Below, in pieces: positions 1 through 8,364 of a stretch of 33,446 nt of DNA (position 1 is the first letter of the stretch; every line of letters begins with the position of its first letter). Position numbers and translations under genes: made by a program. The notes under the pieces are model-generated. The model did no database searches. It saw nothing but the letters and a program-made list of their open reading frames with translations, and had not been told where the DNA came from. The stretch is from contig JABMOG010000090.1 in the NCBI GenBank assembly GCA_013204265.1, positions 1-33,446 on the forward strand. The letters run 5' to 3'. Origin of the DNA: Rhodospirillales bacterium (GTDB lineage Bacteria; Pseudomonadota; Alphaproteobacteria; Rhodospirillales; Casp-alpha2).

Positions 1-1305
1 AACCTGCATTTCACCGGAGACTTCCACGCCATCGGTGTTGCCCATAACCTGCTGTCAGCCCTGATCGACAACCATATCTATTGGGGTAACGAGTTGGAAT
101 TTGACGAACGCCGGGTGACCTGGCGGCGCGTTGTCGACATGAACGACCGGGCGCTACGCGATATCGTGACGTCTTTGGGCGGGATCGCCAACGGCTTCCC
201 CCGGGAAACCGGATTCGACATTACCGTGGCATCGGAGGTGATGGCTATCTTCTGCCTCGCTACCGATCTCAAGGACCTGGAAGAACGGATCGGGCGTATC
301 GTCGTCGGCTATACGCGGGGGCGCCAAGCAATCCGGGCTTCGGACCTGAATGCTCAGGGCCCGATGACCGTATTGTTGAAAGATGCCCTGCAGCCCAATT
401 TGGTGCAGACGCTGGAAAACAACCCGGCCTTCATCCACGGCGGCCCGTTCGCTAATATCGCGCATGGCTGCAATTCCGTCATGGCAACCAAGACGGCCTT
501 GAAACTGGCCGATTACGTGGTCACCGAGGCCGGTTTCGGCGCCGACCTGGGCGCCGAGAAGTTCTTCGATATCAAGTGCCGTCTGGCCGGCCTTAACCCA
601 AGCGCCACCGTCATCGTTGCCACTATCCGTGCGCTCAAGATGCACGGCGGCGTGGCTAAGGACAATCTCGGCACGGAAAATGTCGATGCCGTGACCAAGG
701 GCTGTGATAATCTGCGCCGCCACGTGCGCAATGTGAAATCCTTCGGCGTGCCAGCCGTGGTCGCGGTCAATCGTTTTTCGGCCGATACTGATGCCGAGGT
801 CGCCGCCGTGCGCGCCGGTGTGGACGGTTTGGGCGTCGAGGTTATCGACTGCACCCACTGGGCCGATGGCTCAAAAGGCACCGAAAAACTGGCACAGCAC
901 GTGGCCATGATGGCCGATGCCTGCAGTGGACAGTTCATCCCCTTGTACGATGATGCCATGCCCTTGTGGGACAAGGTCAAAACGGTAGCAACAAAGCTGT
1001 ACAGCGCCGACGACATTATTGCCGACAAGAAAGTGCGCAATCAGTTCACCGAGTTGCAGAACGCAGGTTACGGCCATCTGCCGGTTTGCATGGCCAAGAC
1101 CCAATACAGCTTTTCCACCGATCCCGATCTGAAGGGCGCGCCGTCGGGCCATGTGGTGCCGATCCGCGAGGTGCGGCTGTCGGCGGGTGCCGGGTTTGTC
1201 GTCGTCGTCTGTGGCGAGATCATGACTATGCCGGGTCTGCCCCGGGTGCCGTCGGCCAACACCATCCGCCTCAACGATGAAGGTCTGGTCGAAGGCTTGT
1301 TCTAG
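1..1305 (+). CDS. fhs: Formate--tetrahydrofolate ligase, 3' part (5' end outside window)
   Basis: This gene makes 10-formyl-tetrahydrofolate from formate, THF and ATP in cytoplasmic one-carbon metabolism. The reading frame is open from base 1 and gives 434 residues. The first residues read [18 protein letters not shown], which matches the conserved FTGDxHAI..NNL block of the family, so translation does not begin at the internal TTG near base 94. Full-length enzymes are about 555-560 residues, so roughly the first 120 residues, including the ATP-binding P-loop, lie upstream of the window. The C-terminal block [12 protein letters not shown] is also characteristic. It ends at TAG 1303-1305, inside an imperfect inverted repeat, and faces the convergent gamma-glutamyltransferase gene. 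The family call is secure; the only gap is the missing 5' end. Confidence 0.96.
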   Translation, partial: NLHFTGDFHAIGVAHNLLSALIDNHIYWGNELEFDERRVTWRRVVDMNDRALRDIVTSLGGIANGFPRETGFDITVASEVMAIFCLATDLKDLEERIGRIVVGYTRGRQAIRASDLNAQGPMTVLLKDALQPNLVQTLENNPAFIHGGPFANIAHGCNSVMATKTALKLADYVVTEAGFGADLGAEKFFDIKCRLAGLNPSATVIVATIRALKMHGGVAKDNLGTENVDAVTKGCDNLRRHVRNVKSFGVPAVVAVNRFSADTDAEVAAVRAGVDGLGVEVIDCTHWADGSKGTEKLAQHVAMMADACSGQFIPLYDDAMPLWDKVKTVATKLYSADDIIADKKVRNQFTELQNAGYGHLPVCMAKTQYSFSTDPDLKGAPSGHVVPIREVRLSAGAGFVVVVCGEIMTMPGLPRVPSANTIRLNDEGLVEGLF

Positions 1306-1344
1306 AGCATTTCCGGTTCACTCGCGTTCACCGAAAATTCTCTA
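1303..1344. repeat. Imperfect inverted repeat between convergent fhs and ggt (possible terminator or REP-like element)
   Basis: The left arm TAGAGCATTTCCGGT (1303-1317) pairs with the right arm ACCGAAAATTCTCTA (1330-1344), with two mismatches over 15 pairs and a 12-base loop. It begins on the fhs stop codon and lies in the 67-base gap between two convergent genes, where a bidirectional terminator is expected. There is no clear T-tract on either strand. The AGAGCATTTC-type arm resembles dispersed intergenic repeats of some alphaproteobacteria, but no second copy was recognised in this window. Confidence 0.4.
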
Positions 1345-1372
1345 CGCCATTTATGAGTTCATGACCTAGGGG

Positions 1373-2962
1373 TTAATACCCTAGCGCCAGGCCATCCTTG
1401 CGGGGGTCGGAACCGCCGGTCAGCACGCCGTGCTGCCAATCGATCCGTATCGCTTGGGACCCGCCGATGGGCTTTTGCGGCGCGCTCGTTTTGTGCCCCA
1501 TGCCCTGCAGTGCCCGGACGACATCGCCGGGCATTCCGCTTTCGACCTCGACCGGGCCGTCGACGGCGGGGAACAGACGCGGCAAGTCCATGGCTTCTTG
1601 CAAGTCGAGGCCGTGTTCAAACATGTTGGCCAGGAAATAGGCATGGCCGAAGGACTGATAATGCCCGCCCATGACGCCGAACGGCATGACCGCACGGTCG
1701 CCCTCGGTCAGCATCCCGGGAATGATCGTGTGCATGGGCCTTTTGTTGGGCGCGATGCAGTTGGGATGGCCGGGGTTGAGGTTAAAACTCAAACCCCGGT
1801 TTTGCAGGATCACTCCAGATTTCGGCGCCACCAGCCCGGACCCGAAGGACTGGAACAGGGAATTTATAAAGCTGACGGCGTTACGGTCTTTGTCGACGAC
1901 GCACAAGTATACGGTGTCCGAATGGGGAATATTCTCGGGCGGCAAACCGGCAGTCGCTGTGCCGGGAACAATTTGTTCGCGCAGTTTTGCGGCGTGGTCT
2001 GCGGATAACAACATGTCGATCGGCATATCGATCTGGTCCGGGTCACCGATCAGTGCGTCGCGCTGCGCGTAAGCCAGCCGCCCGGCCTCAATGAATACAT
2101 GCAGGCGTTCCGGCGACAAGGGGTCGAGTTTATCCAGGCCCATGTCGGCGAGGATGTTGAGCATCAACAGGGCGATGATGCCTTGGCCGTTGGGCGGGCA
2201 TTCGTGAACCTCAAAACCGCGATAGGTGGTCTTGACCGGGGTCACGTATTGCCCCGCCGCACCTGCGAAATCTTCCATTTCATGGCTGCCGCCCAGGTGT
2301 TTCAGGTGGCCGACGATGTCCTCGGCGACGGCGCCGATGTAAAACCCGTCGCGGCCCTCGGCGGCGATTGTTTCCAGGGTGGCGGCCAGTTCAGGCTGCC
2401 TGTGGGTGTGGCCCGGCTCGGGCGAATTACCGTCGGGCAGATATATGCGCCGGGCGCTTTCATCCTGGCCCAGCATGTCTTTGCACCTGGCCCAGTCGTT
2501 GGCGACCCGGTCATGGACCGGAAAACCATCGCGGGCATAGCCGATGGCGTAGCCGAGAACCTCGGCCAGGCTCTTCGTGCCGTGGTCTTCCAGCAACCGG
2601 CACCAGGCGTCAATGGCGCCGGGCACAGTCACCGCGTGGGGCGAATGGGCGCCAATTGCGCTGACGCCCTGTTCGGCAAACCAGTCTGGTGTGGCCTTTG
2701 CAGGCGCGCGGCCGGACCCGTTGTAAGCGACAATGTTGGCGCTGCCTCCCGGTGCGTACAAAACGAAACAATCGCCGCCGATGCCGGTTGATTGAGGCTC
2801 GACCACGCATTGCACGGCGCACGCCGTGATCGCTGCGTCCATGGCATTGCCGCCGTTCCGCAGCATGTCGAGCGCCGCCGCCGTGGCCAGAGGATGGGAG
2901 GTTGCCGCCATGCCTTCAGTTGCGCGTGCGGGAGACCGGCCGGGGAGTTCAAGGTTTCTCAT
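1373..2962 (-). CDS. Gamma-glutamyltransferase family protein, probably cytoplasmic
   Basis: This is an Ntn-hydrolase that cleaves or transfers gamma-glutamyl groups (e.g. glutathione or gamma-glutamyl compounds). From the ATG at 2962 it is 529 residues. The autoprocessing nucleophile is the Thr in HSDTVYLCVVD (residue 350 from this start; codon about 1913-1915), followed by the usual NAVSFINSLFQSFGSG block. The N-terminal part has the family GGNAMDAA and STGIGGDCF motifs. A longer frame starts at GTG 3043, but it would place the 10-base palindrome 2979-2988 inside the coding region and adds no family sequence, so ATG 2962 is preferred. No signal peptide follows this start, unlike periplasmic Ggt; this fits the YwrD-like cytoplasmic subgroup. 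It is divergent from tctC. Substrate unknown. Confidence 0.9.
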   Translation of the reverse strand: MRNLELPGRSPARATEGMAATSHPLATAAALDMLRNGGNAMDAAITACAVQCVVEPQSTGIGGDCFVLYAPGGSANIVAYNGSGRAPAKATPDWFAEQGVSAIGAHSPHAVTVPGAIDAWCRLLEDHGTKSLAEVLGYAIGYARDGFPVHDRVANDWARCKDMLGQDESARRIYLPDGNSPEPGHTHRQPELAATLETIAAEGRDGFYIGAVAEDIVGHLKHLGGSHEMEDFAGAAGQYVTPVKTTYRGFEVHECPPNGQGIIALLMLNILADMGLDKLDPLSPERLHVFIEAGRLAYAQRDALIGDPDQIDMPIDMLLSADHAAKLREQIVPGTATAGLPPENIPHSDTVYLCVVDKDRNAVSFINSLFQSFGSGLVAPKSGVILQNRGLSFNLNPGHPNCIAPNKRPMHTIIPGMLTEGDRAVMPFGVMGGHYQSFGHAYFLANMFEHGLDLQEAMDLPRLFPAVDGPVEVESGMPGDVVRALQGMGHKTSAPQKPIGGSQAIRIDWQHGVLTGGSDPRKDGLALGY

Positions 2963-2978
2963 AGGGGGATGGTTCCAT

Positions 2979-2988
2979 TCGTATACGA
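2979..2988. promoter_or_regulatory. GTATAC-centred palindrome upstream of ggt (candidate operator)
   Basis: TCGTATACGA is a perfect 10-base palindrome lying 17 bases upstream of the preferred ATG of the gamma-glutamyltransferase gene, in the divergent ggt/tctC spacer. GT-n-AC cores of this type are typical operators of GntR/FCD-family repressors. A similar GTATAC-centred palindrome precedes prpD at 13350. No regulator gene of this type is in the window, so the binding protein is unknown. Confidence 0.35.
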
Positions 2989-3083
2989 TTTGAACCCGAT
3001 CATATCGGTATGAGGGGGGGGTGTTCAACGTTGGGCTGGTCACTATTCGATGTTTGGTTTAGGCTGATGGCTGGGTAAAGGGA

Positions 3084-3126
3084 AGGAGGCAAACGGTTGG
3101 CGTTTCAACAGCCGCTCCGTCCTTGA
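3084..3126 (+). other. Strong Shine-Dalgarno followed by a 9-codon TTG mini-ORF in the tctC leader
   Basis: AGGAGG (3084-3089) is the strongest ribosome-binding site in this part of the window, yet no recognised gene starts behind it. Seven bases downstream a TTG (3097) opens nine codons (L/M-A-F-Q-Q-P-L-R-P) ending at TGA 3124-3126. The real tctC start is 32 bases further on with its own AGGGAGG. It could be a leader peptide that couples or attenuates tctC expression, or chance. Confidence 0.25.
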
Positions 3127-3157
3127 AAACGATGTGTATTCCTTAGGGAGGAACCAA

Positions 3158-4138
3158 ATGACTAAAGCATTTTTTCGCGGTCTGACCGCGAGTGTTGCCG
3201 TTGCTGCCGCCGTAACCTTGGGCGTTAGTACCCCGGCCCAAGCCGGTGCGCCATCTTGTAAAACCGCCAAGCTGATCGTGCCGTGGAAAGCGGGCGGTGG
3301 CACCCATGTGTTGTTCTCGATCTATGAGAAAACCATCCAGAGCATGAACCTTGCGTCTAAGATCAAGGTCGTGACCATTCCCGGCCAAGGTGGCAATAAG
3401 GGCGCCAAGGAAGCCGCCAAGGCCAAGGCCGATGGCTGCACCCTGTTCGCCATTCACCAAAGCGCCATCACCAGCTACCTCAATGGCCGTATCGATATCA
3501 CCTTTCCAGACTTTGATACGGTGTCGTTGTTAACATCGACGCCGGATATCATCGGTGCGTCAGGAAAAGCGCCGTGGAACAACTTCGCTGAATTCAAGAA
3601 AGCCGCACTGGCCGCGCCGGGCACCATCCTGGTCGGCGCCACCTTCGGGTCCACCAGCCAGTTCATGTGGCTGCTCCTGGAAGACCTGACCGGCATGAAG
3701 TTCAAGTACGTGCCCTTCGACGGAACCCGCCAGCGGATGACCGCGTTGTTGTCTAACGCCATCACCATGGGCACCCTGAACGTTGCGTCTGGCCGCAAAT
3801 ACCTCGAAGGCGGGGAATTGAAGGCCTACGGCATTGCTGACGGAAAACGTTCCAAGCATCTGCCCAACATGCCGACCCTGAAGGAAGTGGGCGTCGATAT
3901 GGTGTTTGCCCTAAAACGCGGCATCGTCGCGCCAAAGGGTACGCCGAAGGAATATATCGATTACTGGTCCGGCGTCTTCAAAAAAGCCTCCGAGGATGCG
4001 GGCCTGTTGAAGCAGATGGATGCCAAAGGCACCGACATTGAATGGGTCGGACCTGAGGGATACCGCAAGTGGGCGGAAAAGACCTACAAGGACTATGAAA
4101 AGGTCGCCATCAAGATCGGCATGTATAAGAAAAAATAA
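3158..4138 (+). CDS. Tripartite tricarboxylate transporter substrate-binding protein (TctC/Bug family)
   Basis: This is the periplasmic solute receptor that delivers a carboxylate- or sulfonate-type ligand to the TctAB membrane complex. The start is ATG 3158, preceded by TAGGGAGGAACC; an upstream in-frame TTG is rejected for lack of spacing. The 326-residue product has a Sec signal peptide (MTKAFFRG, hydrophobic core, cleavage likely after AQA at residue 29). The mature protein begins with the Bug-family strand KLIVPWKAGGGTH, followed by GGNKGAKEAAKAKADG and later GTPKEYIDYW. It is followed by a strong hairpin and then tctB and tctA, so it is the first gene of the transporter operon. The ligand cannot be read from sequence; the adjacent TPP decarboxylase genes suggest a 2-oxoacid or a precursor of one. 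Confidence 0.93.
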   Translation: MTKAFFRGLTASVAVAAAVTLGVSTPAQAGAPSCKTAKLIVPWKAGGGTHVLFSIYEKTIQSMNLASKIKVVTIPGQGGNKGAKEAAKAKADGCTLFAIHQSAITSYLNGRIDITFPDFDTVSLLTSTPDIIGASGKAPWNNFAEFKKAALAAPGTILVGATFGSTSQFMWLLLEDLTGMKFKYVPFDGTRQRMTALLSNAITMGTLNVASGRKYLEGGELKAYGIADGKRSKHLPNMPTLKEVGVDMVFALKRGIVAPKGTPKEYIDYWSGVFKKASEDAGLLKQMDAKGTDIEWVGPEGYRKWAEKTYKDYEKVAIKIGMYKKK

Positions 4139-4162
4139 GCACGGCTGTTATCGCCAGGATGT

Positions 4163-4188
4163 GGCCCGGACCCTGATGGGTCCGGGCC
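4163..4188 (+). terminator. Perfect GC-rich hairpin between tctC and tctB (attenuator or mRNA stabiliser)
   Basis: GGCCCGGACCC (4163-4173), loop TGAT, GGGTCCGGGCC (4178-4188): an 11-pair perfect stem followed by GTTTTC. It sits directly after the binding-protein gene and before the two membrane genes. Such hairpins commonly let the receptor be made in excess over the permease, by partial termination or 3' protection. The T-run is short (four), so leaky termination is likely. The role is inferred. Confidence 0.7.
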
Positions 4189-4224
4189 GTTTTCGGCTTA
4201 TCTGACGATCTTCGCGGAGTACTC

Positions 4225-4737
4225 ATGCAACGTCTCAACCGTGACGCCATTATTGCCATCATCCTGTTGGCGCTTTGTGGCGTCTTTTTCTGGGCCAGTT
4301 TCGATATTCGCCAGCCCGATTACGGGGTCCTGATGCCGTCTACGTGGCCGAGGGTGATCATCGGGGTCCTGGCGTTTCTGTCGGTGCTGTATCTTATCCA
4401 ATCCCTGGGCGCTGGAGCCGAAACCCTTGCGGACGGTCAGTCCGACGCCGAGGACGATAGGGGCCCCGGGTTTATGGGCTGGGTCGAACACTGGAAAAAT
4501 CCGCTTTGGTGTTTCTTTCTTTTCTTTATTTATCTTCTGACCTTACCAGTGCTTGGCATGCTGCTCGGCGGTATCGCCTTCGTTTTCGTTCTGATGGGGG
4601 TGTTGGGCGGCTGGGACGGCAAGAAACCGGTGGTTCACGCCGTTTATGCCGTTTGTTCCATTGGCTTCATGTGGGGTCTGTTTACCTTCGGCCTTGGTGT
4701 GTTGTTGCCGACGGGCATGATTCTGGAAGCGTTTTAG
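4225..4737 (+). CDS. TctB-family small membrane subunit of the TTT transporter
   Basis: A 170-residue protein with four predicted hydrophobic segments: about 8-25 (AIIAIILLALCGVFFWA), 38-56 (near ARVIIGVLAFLSVLY), 94-125 and 138-165. This matches the usual 150-170 residue, four-helix TctB subunit. The order tctC-tctB-tctA is the standard TTT arrangement. GCGGAG lies six bases upstream of the ATG. TctB proteins are poorly conserved, so the call rests on size, topology and position between TctC and TctA. An acidic cytoplasmic or periplasmic linker (DGQSDAEDD) separates helices 2 and 3. Confidence 0.85.
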   Translation: MQRLNRDAIIAIILLALCGVFFWASFDIRQPDYGVLMPSTWPRVIIGVLAFLSVLYLIQSLGAGAETLADGQSDAEDDRGPGFMGWVEHWKNPLWCFFLFFIYLLTLPVLGMLLGGIAFVFVLMGVLGGWDGKKPVVHAVYAVCSIGFMWGLFTFGLGVLLPTGMILEAF

Positions 4738-4746
4738 GGGTCCCCG

Positions 4747-6417
4747 GTGGTATTTGAGAACATCATAGCCGCGAGCGGTGAGATCGCCACTCTCAAGACC
4801 ATCTTGTTGATGATGGTCGGCGTCGCCGGCGGCTTAATCGCCGGCGCTATCCCGGGGTTCACCATCGCCATGGCGGTGGTGTTGACGCTGCCGTTTACCT
4901 TCGGCATGCCGGCGACCCAGGGTCTGGCGACCATGGTCAGTGTTCTTGTCGGTGGTTTGTCGGGCGGCCTGATGGCGGGGATCTTGACCGGTATTCCGGG
5001 CACGCCATCTTCGGTGGCGACCACATTCGATGGCTTCCCCATGGCGCGCAATGGCGAGCCGGGTTTGGCGCTCGGCCTCGGCGTGTGGTCGTCGTTCAGT
5101 GGCGGCATCATCAGCGCCGTCATGCTGATGACCCTGGCGCCACAAATGGCCCGTGTCGGGCTGGAGTTCAATCCATGGGATTATTTCATGCTGGTGATGT
5201 TCGCGTTGACCATCACCGCCAGCCTGTCGGGCAAAAACATGATCAAGGGCCTGATCTCCGGGGCTATGGGGTTGTTATTGCGTACTATCGGCGAAGACGA
5301 AGCGGCCGGTATGGGGCGGTTCAATTTCGGTATCGATTCCCTGCTGCAAGGGTTTGATTTTATCGCCGTGCTGATCGGTCTGTTCGCCTTCAGCCAGCTT
5401 CTCAACGACGTCCGCGACCCTAAAACCGCCGGCAAGGCCTTGACCGAACGCGGCACGGTACGGGTCCGGATCGAACATGGCCGCGCCATTCGTACTCTTC
5501 TTAAGCACTGGACGGTGGTTGTCCGCTCATCCCTGATCGGCGTGTTTACCGGCATCCTGCCCGGGGCCGGTGGCTCTATCGCCAATATTCTAGCCTACGA
5601 TCAAGCCAAGAAGGCATCCAAGCATCCGGAAAAATTCGGTACCGGAATCCCGGAAGGCATCATCGCACCTGAAAGCTCGAACAATGCGGTCGAGGGCGGC
5701 GCGCTGATGATTCTCATGGCGCTCGGCATTCCCGGCGACGTGACGGCGGCGATTATGCTGGGCGCGCTGCTGATCCACGATATCGTTCCCAGCCCGTCGT
5801 TCATCACCGATGAGCCGGTTCTGGCGTATTCCATCTTTATCGCGTTCTTTGTCGCGACCTTCATGATGATTGGGATGCAATCCTTTATGCTGCGCGTTTT
5901 CGTCATGGTGACCAGGGTCCGCATGTACGTTCTGGCCAGCATCATCCTCGGTTTCTGTGGCATCGGGGTGTTCGCCCTGCAAAACGTCACCTTCGACATC
6001 TGGACGCTGCTGTGGTTCGGCATCCTGGGCTTTGTGATGCGCCATTTCGGTTTCCCACTGGTGCCGATGATCCTAGGCGTGGTTCTGGGCAATATTGCCG
6101 AGTTAAATTTGGCCCGGTCCCTGGCCATTACCACAGACCTCAGCCCTTTCGTCACCCGGCCATGGTCGTTGTTCTTTTTAATTTTCGCCGTGTTCTCGGG
6201 CCTCTTCCCGTTATTCCAGTCGCACCGGGTTATGGAGAAGAAATGGACGCTGTTTTACCTGCCGGTTTCGTGTTTTGCATCCTCGGTGCCGTTGTTCATG
6301 ATGGGTGGCGTACCGCGGCCCGTGTTGGGGGCGATTGTCGCCGCCTTCGGGGCCTATCATTTGTGGCGGCGTTGGCAAAACGGCTGGCGGTTTAAACCAA
6401 TAGAGAAAACTATATGA
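4747..6417 (+). CDS. TctA-family large permease subunit of the TTT transporter
   Basis: The 12-helix channel subunit, 556 residues, somewhat longer than the usual 500. Family motifs are clear: GAIPGFTIAMAVVLTLPF near residue 30, GILTGIPGTPSSVATTFDGF near 80, GKNMIKGLISGAMGLLL near 160, and the second-half repeat GILPGAGGSIANILAYDQ near 265 with the EGIIAPESSNNAVEGGAL block. The start is GTG 4747, nine bases after the tctB stop; no ATG is suitably placed. The 3' end overlaps the next gene in an ATGA junction (6414-6417), so the TPP enzyme is translationally coupled to the permease. That is a strong hint that the transported compound is a substrate, or near-substrate, of the decarboxylase. Confidence 0.94.
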   Translation: MVFENIIAASGEIATLKTILLMMVGVAGGLIAGAIPGFTIAMAVVLTLPFTFGMPATQGLATMVSVLVGGLSGGLMAGILTGIPGTPSSVATTFDGFPMARNGEPGLALGLGVWSSFSGGIISAVMLMTLAPQMARVGLEFNPWDYFMLVMFALTITASLSGKNMIKGLISGAMGLLLRTIGEDEAAGMGRFNFGIDSLLQGFDFIAVLIGLFAFSQLLNDVRDPKTAGKALTERGTVRVRIEHGRAIRTLLKHWTVVVRSSLIGVFTGILPGAGGSIANILAYDQAKKASKHPEKFGTGIPEGIIAPESSNNAVEGGALMILMALGIPGDVTAAIMLGALLIHDIVPSPSFITDEPVLAYSIFIAFFVATFMMIGMQSFMLRVFVMVTRVRMYVLASIILGFCGIGVFALQNVTFDIWTLLWFGILGFVMRHFGFPLVPMILGVVLGNIAELNLARSLAITTDLSPFVTRPWSLFFLIFAVFSGLFPLFQSHRVMEKKWTLFYLPVSCFASSVPLFMMGGVPRPVLGAIVAAFGAYHLWRRWQNGWRFKPIEKTI

Positions 6418-6926
6418 GCGAATGGACCGAAGACGTTTTTGAGGTGTTGGTATCGGCGGGTGTTCGCCAGGCGGCTTATGTGCCCGACATGGGCCTGAAG
6501 CGGCTGATCGAGTTGTGCCGCGCAGAAAGCTCCATGCGGGCGGTCTCTCTGACCACCGAAGAAGAAGGCCTTGCCCTGTTGTGCGGGGCCTGGATCGGCG
6601 GCGACCGGGGGGTGTTGATGATGCAGTCGTCCGGCGTCGGCAATTGCCTCAACATGTTATCGCTGACGCGGGCGTGCGAAATTCCGCTGTTGATGATCGT
6701 CACCATGCGTGGCCAGCATCACGAGTTCAATCCGTGGCAAAACCCGATGGGGCAGAACGCGCAAGGGTATCTGGAAACCGCAGGCGTGGCGACACGGATG
6801 ATCGAAGACGGCGCCGCCGTCGGCCCCGCCGTGGCGGAAGCCGTAGGGCCGGTGTTTGAGGAAAACGCCCGCATCGCGATCATGGTGCACCAAAAAGTAA
6901 TGCCCGTTAAAACGTTCGGAAAGTAG
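6414..6926 (+). CDS. TPP enzyme, N-terminal (PYR) subunit; sulfopyruvate/phosphonopyruvate decarboxylase alpha-like
   Basis: A 170-residue stand-alone pyrimidine-binding domain of a thiamine-diphosphate enzyme. The cofactor-activating Glu lies in LTTEEEG (residues 46-52), and QSSGVGNCLNMLSL and MRGQHHEFNPWQNPMGQ are typical of ComD and phosphonopyruvate decarboxylase alpha parts. It works with the PP-domain subunit encoded next to form one active site, decarboxylating a 3-substituted pyruvate (sulfo- or phosphonopyruvate in known members) to the aldehyde. It overlaps tctA by four bases. No downstream xsc (sulfoacetaldehyde acetyltransferase) or phosphonoacetaldehyde gene is visible, so the precise 2-oxoacid is open. 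Confidence 0.8.
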   Translation: MSEWTEDVFEVLVSAGVRQAAYVPDMGLKRLIELCRAESSMRAVSLTTEEEGLALLCGAWIGGDRGVLMMQSSGVGNCLNMLSLTRACEIPLLMIVTMRGQHHEFNPWQNPMGQNAQGYLETAGVATRMIEDGAAVGPAVAEAVGPVFEENARIAIMVHQKVMPVKTFGK

Positions 6927-6937
6927 AGGGATATTTG

Positions 6938-7531
6938 ATGAACACCGACAGCCAGACCTTCCCGCTGCACCGACGCGAGGTCACCAAGGCATTGTTGGCC
7001 AACCGCGACGATTTGGTCGTTGTCGCCGGGTTGGGGTCGTGCGCCTGGGATATCACCGACGCCGGCGACCATGACCTGAACTTTCCATTATGGGGTGCCA
7101 TGGGCGGGGCTGCGACCGTCGGGCTGGGGCTTGCCCTGGCGAAACCCGATCACAGGGTGCTGGTGTTGACCGGCGACGGAGAAATGTTGATGGGCATGGG
7201 CTCGCTTGCCACCATCGCCCTGCAGAAACCGCGCAATCTGGCGGTCGTCGTGTTGGACAACGAGCGCTACGGTGAAACCGGCATGCAAAAGACCCACACC
7301 GCGTTTGGCGTCGATCTGCCGGCGGTCGCACAAGCGGCGGGCTTTCAAACTGTCGGCACCGTCACCGACCAGGCCGGGCTGGTTGAGGCTTGCCCTGTGA
7401 TCCTGGGTGACTCTGGACCGGTGTTTTATACGATCAAGGTGCAGGCCGAGAATTTGGACTTCGTGCTGCCGACCAACGATGGCACGGTCCTGAAAGACCG
7501 CATGCGCAAGGCTCTGTTGGGGCAGGCGTAA
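6938..7531 (+). CDS. TPP enzyme, C-terminal (PP) subunit; sulfopyruvate/phosphonopyruvate decarboxylase beta-like
   Basis: A 197-residue diphosphate-binding domain. The Mg-TPP signature runs from GDG (residues 79-81) to N108 in VVVLDNERYGETG, the canonical GDG-x26-N spacing. The start is ATG 6938 with AGAGGG seven bases upstream; the TTG one codon earlier is less likely. It lies 11 bases after its PYR-domain partner, so the two subunits are made together. The alpha/beta split and sizes (170 and 197) match ComD/ComE of coenzyme M synthesis and the sulfolactate-degradation enzymes, but other split TPP decarboxylases look similar. The downstream membrane protein gene begins 10 bases later and may belong to the same transcript. 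Confidence 0.82.
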   Translation: MNTDSQTFPLHRREVTKALLANRDDLVVVAGLGSCAWDITDAGDHDLNFPLWGAMGGAATVGLGLALAKPDHRVLVLTGDGEMLMGMGSLATIALQKPRNLAVVVLDNERYGETGMQKTHTAFGVDLPAVAQAAGFQTVGTVTDQAGLVEACPVILGDSGPVFYTIKVQAENLDFVLPTNDGTVLKDRMRKALLGQA

Positions 7532-7541
7532 GCGAAGCGCC

Positions 7542-8360
7542 ATGCCAGGACCGAACTTCGACGGCTTAACCCATGCCCAACGGATCGCCATTATCGTTTG
7601 CGTCGCTGTGGTGATGACGCTGGCGGCGGTTTCACTCAGCCCGTTTCCCCAGGATCCCGATTACCATCGTTTTGCCGATAAGCGCATGCTGTTCGGCGTC
7701 CCCAATTTTGGCGATGTGATCTCCAACTTTGCGTTTCTTTTTGTCGGGCTTGCCGGGCTGGCGTTCATTTCTGGAAGCGGCGGGCGGACCGTGCTGTCGA
7801 AACCCGGAGAATGGCTGCCTTATGGCGTTTTCTTCGCCGCGCTGGTTCTGGTGACAGGCGGGTCTGCCTATTACCACTGGGCGCCGGACAATGGGCCTTT
7901 GTTCTGGGACCGGCTGCCGATCACCATTGCCTTCATGGCACTTCTAGCGGCGTTCATTGCCGATCGAATCGATGTTCGTTTCGGGACCCGGTTTGCTTTG
8001 CCGGGGCTGGTGGTGGTTGGTGCGGCGGTGACGTATCATTGGTTGTTGAGCGAGCAGGCGGGGCGGGGCGACCTCAGGTTCTATGTCCTGTTGCAGGCCG
8101 TGGCAGTGGTTTCCATCGTGTTGATGTGCAAGCTGTTTCCGGGCCGAAACACCACCTTCCGCCATGTCGGCTGGATGCTTTTGTGGTATGGATTGGGCAA
8201 GGTGTTCGAATTTTCCGACCGAAAGATTTTTCTGGCGCTGGATTGGGTCAGCGGCCACACGCTCAAACACTTGGTTTCGGCCGTGGCCATATACATGGTG
8301 CTGGCCATGTTAAAGGATCGGCTGGAGGCTATGGCGGCGGAACCGGCGGCGGAAGCGTAA
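7542..8360 (+). CDS. Ceramidase-like (CREST superfamily) integral membrane protein
   Basis: A 272-residue protein with about seven hydrophobic helices. It carries the hallmarks of the alkaline ceramidase/PAQR (CREST) family: NFGDVISNFAFLFVGLAGL in the first third, then SAYYHWAPDNGPLFWDRLP with the conserved Ser, His and Asp, and the C-terminal SGHTLKH with the paired histidines that bind the metal. Known family members are Zn-dependent amidases or related hydrolases acting on ceramides in membranes. Bacterial homologues of this form are common but not well characterised. The next gene is an acyl-CoA synthetase, which would suit activation of a fatty acid released by an amidase; that link is inference. 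A four-base gap separates the two genes. Confidence 0.75.
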   Translation: MPGPNFDGLTHAQRIAIIVCVAVVMTLAAVSLSPFPQDPDYHRFADKRMLFGVPNFGDVISNFAFLFVGLAGLAFISGSGGRTVLSKPGEWLPYGVFFAALVLVTGGSAYYHWAPDNGPLFWDRLPITIAFMALLAAFIADRIDVRFGTRFALPGLVVVGAAVTYHWLLSEQAGRGDLRFYVLLQAVAVVSIVLMCKLFPGRNTTFRHVGWMLLWYGLGKVFEFSDRKIFLALDWVSGHTLKHLVSAVAIYMVLAMLKDRLEAMAAEPAAEA

Positions 8361-8364
8361 ACCA

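Noticed and set aside
154-858. Long antisense open frames opposite fhs and similar frames opposite ACAD (10963-11976), mutE (20208-21587) and the FrdA-like gene (31284-32894)
   Set aside because: These are typical of high-GC codon bias, have no recognisable domains and lie wholly opposite well-supported genes.
94-1305. Formate-THF ligase reading frame beginning at TTG 94
   Set aside because: The conserved family sequence is in frame from base 1, so the gene is simply cut by the window edge.
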